Shown in pieces: positions 34,395 to 43,042 of a DNA stretch of 46,461 nucleotides (positions are counted from its first letter, which is position 1; every line of letters starts with the position of its first letter). This DNA comes from Actinomycetota bacterium (GTDB lineage Bacteria; Actinomycetota; Thermoleophilia; UBA2241). Under the pieces are notes generated by a model, which did not search any database, had not been told where the DNA came from, and saw only the letters and a program-made list of their open reading frames with translations. The position numbers and the translations under genes are program-made. The DNA lies in contig PKYG01000131.1 of the NCBI GenBank assembly GCA_003132585.1, forward strand, positions 3,405 to 49,865, written 5' to 3'.

Positions 34395-36431
34395 TCACGC
34401 TCCCCTCGTGTCGATAAGGAACAGTGCACCTGACGAGTGTGTCTCCAACTCGATGCCGACATCGATGTAGGTTGTGGCGGTCTCCTCGGCCACGATCGCA
34501 GGCCCCGCAATTCGCACCCCTGGGGACAGAGACGATCTGTGCAGCAAGGTGAAGCTGCGCCGACCTGCCGTCGCGAACGAGTAGGCGTCGACAGAGCGCT
34601 GTTTCCATGCGCTCGCAACCGTGGAGACGGAGTGCGATTGACGACGCCGAGGCAGAGGGGTACGACTCGTGGCGCGAACGGTCGTCAATTCCACCTCTTC
34701 GTCAAGCGTGTGGCCGAACGCGGCTCGATAGGCACGATTGAATCCGCTGTGCACCTCATCATGACTCGCCGAGAACGATCCCGAGTCGAGGGGAACGTCG
34801 ATGGTGAGCGTGTATTCCTGGCCCGCGTACCGCAGGTCAAGGCCTGCCTCCATCGTCTGCTCGCCCATACCGTTGCTTTCCCGATCCTGCAACCTTTGAG
34901 CCAGATCACCGAATACCCGGTTCGCAGCCAGCAAGCCACTCGAGTCGAGGGGAGCAATACACGTACGTGCAGCACTCCGGGCGATGTCTTGGCCAAGAAG
35001 ACCCCAAGCAGAGAAGTTGCCGGCGTGGTTTGGAATGACCATGCGCAGGATGCCGAGCTCCCTCGCCAGGAGGCCGCAAAACATGGGGCCCGCTCCACCA
35101 AAGGCCACCAACGTCGCTTCTCGAGGATCCTCGCCCTGTTCGAGAGTAACCGATCGAATCGCGCCCGCCATGCTCGCCGAAACGATCCTCAGGATGCCCA
35201 GGGCCGTCTCGTCGATCCCTAGGCCGAGCTTCTCGCCGAGCAAAGCTACTGCGCGCCGCGCAGCCTCCACGTCAAGTGTCACACCGCCGGCCAGCTCGCC
35301 GAAGGCAAGCCAACCCAACGTCGCCGCCGCATCCGTGACTGTCGGCTCGACACCCCCGCGACCGTAGCAGGCCGGACCAGGAACGGCGCCGGCGCTCCGC
35401 GGGCCGACCCGCAGCAGGCCGCCTTCGTCGAAGAAGGCAACGGAGCCGCCTCCGGCACCAATGGAACGAACATCGATCCAGGGCGTTTGCAGCGGCAGAC
35501 CCGCAACCGTGCCCTCGTACTTCAGCTGCGGCTGCCCCTCGCGGATCAGGCAGCAGTCAAAGCTCGTTCCACCGACGTCGGCGCTGATCGCGCTCGTGAC
35601 GCCAAGGTCGCGGCAGACTTCGGCTGCGCCGATCGCACCGGCGACAGGTCCCGACATGATGGTCTCGAAGGTACGCTCTTCCGCTTCCTCGAAAGTCATG
35701 GATCCGCCGCCGGAGCGGGTCACAAGGCAGGACCCCTTGAAACCAGACTCATTGAGATCACGCCTTAGTCGCCGCAGGTAGTGAACAAGGTGCGGGCGAA
35801 TGTACGCGTCCACGACCGTGGTTGCCGTCCTTTCATATTCGTGGAATTCGCCCGTCACGAGGTGAGAGAGCGCTACGTCTACTTCCAAGCCCGACTCGCG
35901 CAGGATTCTGAGTGCGGCAAGCTCATGCTCGGGATTTGCGTAGGAGTTGAGGAAGACAATCGCGACGCATTCCACGTTGTCTGCGACAAGCATCTCCGCG
36001 GCCTGTCTTACCTCGTCAATGACCAACGGCCGCTCGACGCGTCCGTCGACTCGTATTCGTTCGGTGATCGGAATCCTCAGCCTGCGCGGAACCAGAGGAG
36101 GAGGTGCATTCCAGAGGTAGTCGTAGACCGCCTCGCGGTCCCCCCTCCTTATCTCGAGAACGTCGCGGAATCCGCGGGTCGTGAGCAGCGCAACACGTGC
36201 ACCCTGGCGTTCCAGAAGCGCGTTGATACCAACAGTCGTTCCGTGAAGGAAGAACTCGCAGGACGCCAGTTGACGGGACGAGAGTGTTTCGCCGACGACC
36301 GACGAAATGGCCTGCTCGGGAGCGGCCGGAGTGCTGGGGCGCTTCGCGACGTCTACGCAGCCAGAGACGTCGTCGTAGAAGATCAGGTCGGTGAAGGTCC
36401 CTCCGACATCTACTCCCAGACGAGTAGCCAA
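34395..36431 (-). CDS. hyuA: Hydantoinase A / 5-oxoprolinase alpha subunit family
   Basis: This protein of about 678 aa is counted from TTG 36431, chosen because GGAGG lies 6 nt upstream and the protein then begins ATRLGVDVGGTFTDLIFYDD, the family's standard N-terminus. A start at TTG 36479 would add 16 residues. Other marks are FFLHGTTVGINALLERQGAR, GFRDVLEIRRG, SGPVAGAIGAA, ADVGGTSFD and the actin-like ATPase core. It is the first gene of the long minus-strand series; the conserved ~200-bp element lies directly upstream. Confidence 0.93.
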   Translation of the reverse strand: MATRLGVDVGGTFTDLIFYDDVSGCVDVAKRPSTPAAPEQAISSVVGETLSSRQLASCEFFLHGTTVGINALLERQGARVALLTTRGFRDVLEIRRGDREAVYDYLWNAPPPLVPRRLRIPITERIRVDGRVERPLVIDEVRQAAEMLVADNVECVAIVFLNSYANPEHELAALRILRESGLEVDVALSHLVTGEFHEYERTATTVVDAYIRPHLVHYLRRLRRDLNESGFKGSCLVTRSGGGSMTFEEAEERTFETIMSGPVAGAIGAAEVCRDLGVTSAISADVGGTSFDCCLIREGQPQLKYEGTVAGLPLQTPWIDVRSIGAGGGSVAFFDEGGLLRVGPRSAGAVPGPACYGRGGVEPTVTDAAATLGWLAFGELAGGVTLDVEAARRAVALLGEKLGLGIDETALGILRIVSASMAGAIRSVTLEQGEDPREATLVAFGGAGPMFCGLLARELGILRMVIPNHAGNFSAWGLLGQDIARSAARTCIAPLDSSGLLAANRVFGDLAQRLQDRESNGMGEQTMEAGLDLRYAGQEYTLTIDVPLDSGSFSASHDEVHSGFNRAYRAAFGHTLDEEVELTTVRATSRTPLPRRRQSHSVSTVASAWKQRSVDAYSFATAGRRSFTLLHRSSLSPGVRIAGPAIVAEETATTYIDVGIELETHSSGALFLIDTRGA

Positions 36432-36508
36432 CCGTGGCCTCCGAGCAATGGTCCCCCTCAGGTATGGCCAGTGCGCCAACCTTCAACCAGTAAATGCGTG
36501 CCACAACT

Positions 36509-36708
36509 TTCCGAACAACTCAAACAGCGGTTGGGCGACCGATTTCATCCACTGCCTGCGCGGTGAAGATCCATCGCCGCGGCGGTCGCCCGACCATACC
36601 ACGGTTATACTGTGGCCGCGGTCGTAATCGACGCAACAGCCGAGGCGCCATGTCCCGTATGCAGGACTGTATCTGCAGCCGGGGACCACACCGGGACCGT
36701 ACGCCCCG
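36509..36708 (-). promoter_or_regulatory. Conserved ~200-bp leader element, copy 1 (upstream of hyuA)
   Basis: About 200 bp here recur in inverted orientation at 42843-43042 with only around a dozen differences by eye. Read on the minus strand it ends about 77 bp before the chosen hyuA start, in the same sense as the gene; copy 2 has the same relation to the second M24 gene. A single-base indel changes frame between the copies, so it is not a conserved coding region. A 9-bp perfect stem (GGGCGACCG / CGGTCGCCC at 36583-36591 and 36533-36541) closes a 41-nt loop in both copies. Near the middle is TATAAC, a possible -10. It may be a promoter/operator, a structured 5' leader or a short mobile element. 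Confidence 0.65.
36599..36615. promoter_or_regulatory. Operator-like palindrome over a possible -10 box
   Basis: CCACGGTTATACTGTGG is an imperfect 17-bp palindrome (CCACnGTnnnACnGTGG) containing TATAAC on the minus strand. It suits a repressor site upstream of hyuA. In copy 2 (42935-42950) one base of the right arm is deleted. Confidence 0.4.
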
Positions 36709-36774
36709 GTCGGCTTCGCTCAGATAGGCGAGACTACCGCGGCGCGGTAGCTCGTCGCTGTCAGAGGTCGGCAC
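36709..36774 (-). pseudogene. Truncated second mttB homolog, N-terminus only
   Basis: A GTG at 36774, preceded by GGAAGGA and 14 bp after the mttB stop, opens MPTSDSDELPRRGSLAYLSE then ADR. This aligns with the start of the adjacent MttB protein (MPISESHKPLWAGRLTYLSE, AD), so a tandem paralog once began here. The similarity ends exactly at the boundary of the ~200-bp element. Confidence 0.6.
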
Positions 36775-36788
36775 GATCGAGTCCTTCC

Positions 36789-38243
36789 CTACTTGCCGGG
36801 GACGAAGCCCTCGACCAGCGCGTCGATGCGCGCCGCGAGGTCCGGGGGGAGTGGCGCCAGCCGGTGGGTCTCGAGCAGCTTCAGGGCCTTCTGGCGGGCC
36901 TTCTCTCGCAGGTCGAGCCCGCCTTCCTCGAGCCAGCGCACGTGGCCCTGCCGGTTGATGATCGTCGGGCGCCACTGCGCCGTGCGCACGTGCTTGGCGG
37001 TATGCTTGGCGGAGAGGAAGTCGCCGCCGGGACCGACCTGACGGATGGTGTCTATGGCCAGGGTCTCGGGGCTCACCTCGACGCCGGCGAAAATGCGGCG
37101 GTTCAGCGAGATGTACTCGTCAACGATGACGATGAGCTCGAGCGACGCGGTGAGACCGAAATCGAGATAGCCCACATCGTGATTGAGGTTCGAGCCGGCG
37201 GCGAGACACAACAGGGCCAGCTCGGCGATCTCCGCACCTGCCTGCGCGTCGACGACCTGTGAGTCGGAGGTGCCGCCGTATCCCCAGTTGGGCAGGTCGA
37301 GCCAACGCGCCATCTCGATCTGGCAGAGGAATGTCATCAGGTACTCGGGGGCGTTGTACGAGGACTGAGACGTGGACATGTCCAGCACTGCCGGGCCGAT
37401 GCCGAAGAGGAACGGCGCGCCCGGCCGCCGCAGCTGGTGGATCACCAGGCCGAACAGCGATTCGGCAGTGCCCTGGGCGGTATGACCGGCGACCGTGATC
37501 GGCGCCGTGCCACCGGCCAGGGGCGCCGGCGAGTAGATCGCCGGGATGCCGCGGTCGGCGCAGAAGAGCAGCTTGCCCACGCTTTCCACGGGGTGCTCGA
37601 GCGGGCTCACGGGCTCCAGGTACAGCGTGACGTACGGCTTGGCGCGGAGCTCCTCGGCGCCGCCACGTAGCTGGCAGGCGATCTTCCACATCACTTCGAG
37701 GTCGCCGGTGTTCTCGGACGTCATGACTATGGGCTTGGTCGTGTTTGCGACCATGGCGCGCAGGCTCTCCAGGTACGATCGGTGCGGTTCCACGTCGTTG
37801 GGATGGGCACACGACATCACGAAGTCGATGTTGGGGAGCGCGTCGCAGAGGCGGGCGGCGCGAGCGACGTCGGACAGCCCGCTCGGCCGGTGCTCCCCGG
37901 TCTCCAGATCGTAGGTGCTCATCAGATCGGAGCCGGTACCGAAGTAGCTGTTGGCGCCACCAAGGCTCATGGCGGCTCGACCGTCGCGGTCGAACACCTC
38001 GATTACGCGCGGGGCGGTGGAGCGCGCTTTATCCACAAGCTCGCGCGGGATGGTCACGAGGTCCGGTTTCGTGACTGCGCAGCCAGCGGCGCGCAGTAGC
38101 TCCAGGGCCTCGCGGTGATGGACACGCATGCCGACGGTGCCGACAATCTCGAGGGCCGCATCGAAGATGGCCTGCTTGTCGGCCTCGCTCAGGTAGGTCA
38201 GGCGGCCCGCCCACAGGGGCTTGTGAGACTCAGATATCGGCAT
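36789..38243 (-). CDS. Trimethylamine methyltransferase (MttB) family protein, apparently non-pyrrolysine
   Basis: This protein of 484 aa is counted from ATG 38243 (GGGAGGA upstream). It has the MttB-family architecture, with EIVGTVGMRVHHREALELLR near the start and YFGTGSDLMSTYDLETGEHR, PIVMTSENTGDLEVMWKIAC, SPAPLAGGTAPITVAGHTAQ and SNLNHDVGYLDFGLTASLEL later. No in-frame TAG interrupts it, so it belongs to the large non-pyrrolysine group, whose studied member MtgB demethylates glycine betaine. It would transfer a methyl group from a quaternary amine or related donor to a corrinoid protein such as the one at 4753. It is divergent from an IclR-type regulator. A truncated second copy follows. 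Confidence 0.9.
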   Translation of the reverse strand: MPISESHKPLWAGRLTYLSEADKQAIFDAALEIVGTVGMRVHHREALELLRAAGCAVTKPDLVTIPRELVDKARSTAPRVIEVFDRDGRAAMSLGGANSYFGTGSDLMSTYDLETGEHRPSGLSDVARAARLCDALPNIDFVMSCAHPNDVEPHRSYLESLRAMVANTTKPIVMTSENTGDLEVMWKIACQLRGGAEELRAKPYVTLYLEPVSPLEHPVESVGKLLFCADRGIPAIYSPAPLAGGTAPITVAGHTAQGTAESLFGLVIHQLRRPGAPFLFGIGPAVLDMSTSQSSYNAPEYLMTFLCQIEMARWLDLPNWGYGGTSDSQVVDAQAGAEIAELALLCLAAGSNLNHDVGYLDFGLTASLELIVIVDEYISLNRRIFAGVEVSPETLAIDTIRQVGPGGDFLSAKHTAKHVRTAQWRPTIINRQGHVRWLEEGGLDLREKARQKALKLLETHRLAPLPPDLAARIDALVEGFVPGK

Positions 38244-38460
38244 CGTTGGATCCTCCCAGCGTGACGTTCGCGGTCTGCAAATTCCACCCTGACGTGCAGA
38301 GCCGACCACATCAAGCGTCGCCGGGGACTGTCCAGCAATTTGAACTGGTTCTCGTTGCGCTGCGACCAAGTGGCCGCTATGCTGGATTCGTCCCCGGCAA
38401 GATTGATGCGCTGTCGTCACCTCTCTTCCTTGCGGACAAGCGTCAGTTAGGAGATGCGCC

Positions 38461-39330
38461 GTGCCCCAGAACGCTCCGCTCGAGGAAACGGCCACGACGT
38501 GGGGCGCCGCAAGGGTCCTGGATGTGCTCCGGTTCCTCGGGCGCCGCATGAACCCGGCGCCAGCGAGCATCATCGCCTCGTCATGCGGCATCCCCAGGTC
38601 GAGCACGTACGGCCTGCTCAATCTCCTGAAGGCGCATCGGTTCGTCGCCTATCGGGCGAACGAGCACGTCTGGTCTCTCGGTCCCGCCGCCTTCGAACTC
38701 AGCGCCGACGCTCCGCTGCTCGCCCACGGCCTGGCCGTCCTCAGAGCGTTCGCCACGGTCTCGCGCAGCCTGACGCCGCAGCAGATCGCGAGCGGCGCCG
38801 GGATGTCCCGCGGCGCCGTGGCTCGCATCCTTCCCTACCTCGTCGAGAGCGACCTCCTGCGCGCCGACCCCGACGGCACGTACTCGCTGGGTCTCGAGCT
38901 CGTCAGTCTCGCGTCGAGGGTCGGTTGGGCCGACCGACTTCGCCTGGCGGCGCGCCCACACCTCGTGCGTTTGCGTGACGCTACCCGTGAGACGGCCAAC
39001 CTCATCGTCCTCGACGGCGACCACGCGCTCTACGTCGACCAGGTCGAGAGCGCCTACGCCCTGCGACACAGCGGGTGGGTCGGTCGCCGCGTGCTACTGG
39101 CGGGCACGGCCACGGGCGCCGCTTTCCAGGACCGCACCAAGTCGCATGTGGCAGCCGACGCTGTGGAGATCGGGGTCACCGCGATCGCCTGCGTCGTCGA
39201 TCTCCCATCCAACGACGCCGCCGTCAGCATCACGGCGCCAAGCTGGCGCATCGAGGAGTTCGGCGTGTCGCGGGCGCAGCGCATGGTCGAGGCCGTGGCT
39301 CAGGAAATCGGGCAAACACTCAAGACCTAG
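38461..39330 (+). CDS. IclR-family regulator with two tandem HTH domains
   Basis: This 289-aa protein starts at GTG 38461 after TTAGGAG. Residues about 17-75 form one IclR winged helix (AARVLDVLRFLGRRMNPAPA, IPRSSTYGLLNLLKAHRFVA). Residues about 88-148 form a second (GLAVLRAFATVSRSLTPQQI, MSRGAVARILPYLVESDLLR, YSLGLELVSLAS). The effector-binding domain after 150 (ARPHLVRLRDATRETANLIV) is shortened to about 135 residues. Normal IclR proteins have one HTH and about 250 aa. It is divergent from mttB across 217 bp and probably controls it. Confidence 0.87.
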   Translation: MPQNAPLEETATTWGAARVLDVLRFLGRRMNPAPASIIASSCGIPRSSTYGLLNLLKAHRFVAYRANEHVWSLGPAAFELSADAPLLAHGLAVLRAFATVSRSLTPQQIASGAGMSRGAVARILPYLVESDLLRADPDGTYSLGLELVSLASRVGWADRLRLAARPHLVRLRDATRETANLIVLDGDHALYVDQVESAYALRHSGWVGRRVLLAGTATGAAFQDRTKSHVAADAVEIGVTAIACVVDLPSNDAAVSITAPSWRIEEFGVSRAQRMVEAVAQEIGQTLKT

Positions 39331-39464
39331 GTGAGTCGTTTATCGTTCACTTGAGGACGCACTCACCTGGCTCGAGCTAATGAGACGTGGCCACGACCGC
39401 CGTTGCGAATGAGAGCTCCGGCATCCTGATGTCGGCCCCAATTCTGCCACCGCATGAGGGTGCC

Positions 39465-41180
39465 TTATCGGCCGGAATCGGAACGAGGCGTGTGCTCCTG
39501 TTCAATGAACCACTCGACGTGGCTCTCGAGGGCCGTCATTGGGAGTGAACCATGAACAAGGATTGTCTCGTGAAAGCGTTTGATGTCGAACGCCCCACTT
39601 AAAGCCTGTTCGGCTCGGGCACGCAGCCGCTTCATGGCCTGGAAGCCGAGTGAATAGATCAATGACTGTGCGGGCATGTCGCAGGCATACCGCAGACACT
39701 CGGAATGTATGTGGGCTTCCGACTCGAAGATGTGACCGCGCAGGAAATCGGCGGCACGGCCAAGCGACCAGCCGAAGCCGTTCATGCCGGTGTCGACGAC
39801 CAACCGAGCAGCCATGAAGATCTCCTGGACCATGCGCCCGCAGTAGTCGAATGGGTCATCGTAGAGACCCATCTCCTCGGCGAAACTGGCGGCGTACTCG
39901 GCCCACCCGTCACCAAAGATGTCGACGTAGCAGTTTCTGCGATAGGGGTGAAGATCAGGAGCCTCGGCCTGCCTCGCGATTTGCATGTGGTGACCCGGCA
40001 TGAGCTCGTGGTAGATGAGATCCGCCGCGCTTAGCAGGGGAGTCTGCCGTGGTGCGCTAGAGTTGTAGTAGTAGCAGCCGAAGGGCGCGGCTGCGGTCGG
40101 TTCCCTGTAGAGACCAAACGTTTCTGCAAGACCGCGCTCAGGGGGAAGTGGCTCGATGCGACACGGCGTCGCCGGGAGCCGCAGGAAGTAGCGGGGAAGC
40201 GCCTCGTCTGCGCGCTGCATATAGCCCGCCAAGCGTACGCCGATCTCCTCGCGAGTCGACACGTAGGTGCGAGGGTGCGCCTGCAGTTGCTCAAACGCTG
40301 CCGGCAGAGAATCCGCTCGCAATCCCATGCGTCGGGTCGCGTCAATGACCTTCTCTTCCAGACGCCCGACCTCGTCGAGGCCTATGCGGTGGATATCCTC
40401 CGGTGCGAGGTCTAGCGACGTGTACCGCCGGATCATGAGTTGATAGACGCTCTCGCCGTCCGGGTACTGATGTAGGCCGACCTTCTCGGGCGCTGCCGCA
40501 AAGTACTCGCGGCCAATCGTCTCAAGAAGTTTGCCGAACGGAGGGCGAACGCGGTCTCGGATGGCGTGCGCCAGTCTCGATTGGAAGCGCTCCCTGCGGC
40601 GACGATCGACGGCGGAAAGGCGCTCATCGGCGACCCAAAATGAGTGCTGCTCAAACTCTCGGAGGAAGCTTGCGAGGTAGGGAGTGATCAGCCTGAGTTC
40701 TTCCTGGGGGATGAGTATGCGGCGGCGGCGCTGTTCCTTGATGTTGGCAGTGATCTTGTCTATGAACGCCGGCCACTGGTCGACTAGATCGAGGTACTCG
40801 TCAAGCTGGTCGTCCGTCTCCAGAGGAAGGCGCGAGAGCACCTCCTCGAACAGAGGTATCGGTGACTGGAATGGAGCGACCTGAAAGTGATGCCAGAAGA
40901 CCTGCGGTGCTTTCACGTCTACCTCGAGGTCCCGCTGCAGAACCTGGAGCGTCAGCCGGTCATCATGGCCAAGCTCGTCCAGCCGAATCGAAGCAAGCTC
41001 CGACAACAGCGGGCGAGCGAACTCCGCCTCCCTCTCGACGTGCTCAAACGAGACATCGGGGAGCTGTGCTACGCGCATCCCTAGCCTGAGACTGAGGAAC
41101 GGGTCACGATCAACCTTCCTCCGCCAGTACTGCTCGAGAACGCTGCCTAGTGCTTGCGATGCTGGGGATGGCTCACTCAT
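39465..41180 (-). CDS. DUF885-family metallopeptidase-like protein
   Basis: This 571-aa protein is counted from ATG 41180 (AAGGAG upstream); the longer open frame is low-complexity. The C-terminal half has YHELMPGHHMQ, the DUF885 HExxPGHH-type zinc motif, and a downstream Glu in FGDGWAEYAASFAEE. No signal peptide is seen, so it likely acts in the cytoplasm. Family members are presumed peptidases/carboxypeptidases. It converges with the IclR gene and is divergent from the M42 peptidase gene. Confidence 0.88.
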   Translation of the reverse strand: MSEPSPASQALGSVLEQYWRRKVDRDPFLSLRLGMRVAQLPDVSFEHVEREAEFARPLLSELASIRLDELGHDDRLTLQVLQRDLEVDVKAPQVFWHHFQVAPFQSPIPLFEEVLSRLPLETDDQLDEYLDLVDQWPAFIDKITANIKEQRRRRILIPQEELRLITPYLASFLREFEQHSFWVADERLSAVDRRRRERFQSRLAHAIRDRVRPPFGKLLETIGREYFAAAPEKVGLHQYPDGESVYQLMIRRYTSLDLAPEDIHRIGLDEVGRLEEKVIDATRRMGLRADSLPAAFEQLQAHPRTYVSTREEIGVRLAGYMQRADEALPRYFLRLPATPCRIEPLPPERGLAETFGLYREPTAAAPFGCYYYNSSAPRQTPLLSAADLIYHELMPGHHMQIARQAEAPDLHPYRRNCYVDIFGDGWAEYAASFAEEMGLYDDPFDYCGRMVQEIFMAARLVVDTGMNGFGWSLGRAADFLRGHIFESEAHIHSECLRYACDMPAQSLIYSLGFQAMKRLRARAEQALSGAFDIKRFHETILVHGSLPMTALESHVEWFIEQEHTPRSDSGR

Positions 41181-41665
41181 GGCTCGGGTCTCCTTGCAGT
41201 ATGTCGCCGGACATCTCCCGCGCCCTGTCGCGCCACCACGACAGAAATCAGGCCCATGTTGGATCCGTCCCCGCTTGAGGAACCGACCGTCCCGGGCTCC
41301 AGCAGCGGAGTTGGCGCACGTTAATGAGCGCGACAGCGAAGGAGAAAGCGTAGAGAGGCTGCGCGAAGGATAGCCAATCGCCGCCTTGTGCCTGCATGAG
41401 CAACCCCTGGCCCCACGAGGCCCCCAGTCTCGTCTCTTCCCGGCGCGATGCGCTTGTCCGGGCGAGCACACAACTTCACTCTGTTCCCCAATCGAGAGTC
41501 ACGTCAAGAGCACGAATTCCCCCTGCTCGTCGCGCACCTCTCCCCATTTTCCGGTTGCGTTCAGCTTCGTCGATGCTGTTAAGTCTTGGACATAGCCGCC
41601 AGCCGCAGGCTAAGCTCTGCCGTGTTCTTAGCTGAACGGATCGGCCTAAGCTCCGGGGGTACGAG
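41181..41665. other. Divergent intergenic region DUF885 / M42
   Basis: This 485-bp stretch has no recognisable gene and must contain the two divergent promoters. I see no long repeat or strong hairpin here. Confidence 0.4.
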
Positions 41666-42745
41666 ATGACGCTTGATGTGGAATTTCTGAAGGATCTCTG
41701 TCTGGCGCCGGGCCCGAGCGGTTTCCAGGCGCCCGCTCAGGAGATCGTACGCAGACGCGTGGAAGCCGTCGCGAAGGTGGACGGAGATCCCCTGGGGAAC
41801 ATCTGGGCCGAGGTGAACCCCGATGGTTCTCCCCACGTTCTCGTTGTTGCCCATGGCGATCAAATTGGGCTGATTGCGACCCACGTCGACGAGCGGGGGT
41901 TCGTGTACTTCGATGCCATTGGCACAGTGGACCCTCAGCTGCTGCCCGGCCACGACCTGGTCATCCACACGAAGAGGGGGCCGGTGCGAGGCGTTGTCGG
42001 CAGGCCGCCCACTCACATCATCCCGGAGGGCGAGCGTGGCAAGGCGCCGCCCATAGGCGAGCAGTTCATCGATATTGGCGCGTCGAGTCAGGCGGTTGCC
42101 TTGGAACGTGTGACCGTGGGGGATCCAATCACATTTGCTCCCCGTTTTTTTGAGCTCTCGCAGGACATCTATTGCTCACTCGCGCTAGACAATCGGGCCG
42201 GCGTGTATTCCGCCTTTCGCGGACTCGAACTGTATGCGGGTATGTCCGGCAAGGCCCGCTTGACGGTGGTATCGAGCGCTCACGAAGAGACGACACTCAT
42301 GGGAGCCAAGGCGCTGGCTCACCGCTTCCAGCCAGACTGCACAATTGTCGTTGACGGGGAGTTTACCAGCGACTATCCAGGCGTGGACGCGAAGAGAATC
42401 GGGGGGGAACACAAATTGGGTGGGGGGCCTGTTCTTGCCCGGGGTTCGGCAGGAAATGAGCCTCTGTTCTGGCTTTCCATGGAGGTCGCCGAGGCGGAGC
42501 ACATTCCCGTTCAGGTCAGAGCTTTCGCTGGTTACTGGGCCACTGACGGCGATGAACTGGCCGCCGCTGGCGCTACGGCGACCCTCTCTGTGGCCGTTCC
42601 CATGCGCTACGTGCACACACCATGTGAGGTCGTGTGCGGTGAAGATCTCGAAGCTGTTGCCAGACTGCTCGCTGCGTTGACAAGGCACCTGGGTGAGGTA
42701 TTCGAGCCAGGCTGTTTCGTGCCCCGGAGTGGTCCGCTCTCCTGA
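41666..42745 (+). CDS. M42-family metallopeptidase (aminopeptidase/endoglucanase family)
   Basis: This 359-aa protein starts at ATG 41666. Co-catalytic metal-site residues are visible: His in VVAHGDQIG, Asp in SLALDNRAG, the catalytic Glu pair in SAHEETTLMGAK, Asp in IVVDGEF and the late His in MRYVHTPCEV. GPSGFQAPAQEIVRRRVEAV is the usual N-terminal motif. These enzymes form large tetrahedral complexes that trim N-terminal residues from short peptides in the cytoplasm. The gene lies upstream of the second leader element and M24 copy 2, so this strand has two consecutive peptidases. Confidence 0.92.
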   Translation: MTLDVEFLKDLCLAPGPSGFQAPAQEIVRRRVEAVAKVDGDPLGNIWAEVNPDGSPHVLVVAHGDQIGLIATHVDERGFVYFDAIGTVDPQLLPGHDLVIHTKRGPVRGVVGRPPTHIIPEGERGKAPPIGEQFIDIGASSQAVALERVTVGDPITFAPRFFELSQDIYCSLALDNRAGVYSAFRGLELYAGMSGKARLTVVSSAHEETTLMGAKALAHRFQPDCTIVVDGEFTSDYPGVDAKRIGGEHKLGGGPVLARGSAGNEPLFWLSMEVAEAEHIPVQVRAFAGYWATDGDELAAAGATATLSVAVPMRYVHTPCEVVCGEDLEAVARLLAALTRHLGEVFEPGCFVPRSGPLS

Positions 42746-42842
42746 CTCCGCACGCAGGCGGAGGTCCCCACGTTGACTTGCTGGCGCCGCTCGAGCTCGG
42801 CGCAGGCACGCTGCGCGGGGCCGGCGAGCGCGTGAAATGACC

Positions 42843-43042
42843 AGGCCGTACGGCCCCGGTGTGGTCCCCGGCTGCAGATACAGTCCTGCATACGGGACAT
42901 GGCGCCTCGGCTGTTGCGTCGATTACAACCGCGGCCACAGTATAACCTGGTATGGTCGGGCGACCGCCTCGGCGATGGATCTTCACCGCGCAGGCAGTGG
43001 ATGAAATCGGTCGCCCAGCCGCAGTTTTCAGTTGTTCGGGAG
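42843..43042 (+). promoter_or_regulatory. Conserved ~200-bp leader element, copy 2 (upstream of M24 copy 2)
   Basis: This is the inverted partner of 36509-36708, ending 106 bp before the M24 start and in the same sense as that gene. The closing stem is kept (GGGCGACCG 42958-42966, CGGTCGCCC 43008-43016). The palindrome over the possible -10 has lost one base (CCACAGTATAACC-TGG, 42935-42950). At its left edge is a perfect GGCCGTACGGCC that copy 1 lacks. Confidence 0.65.
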
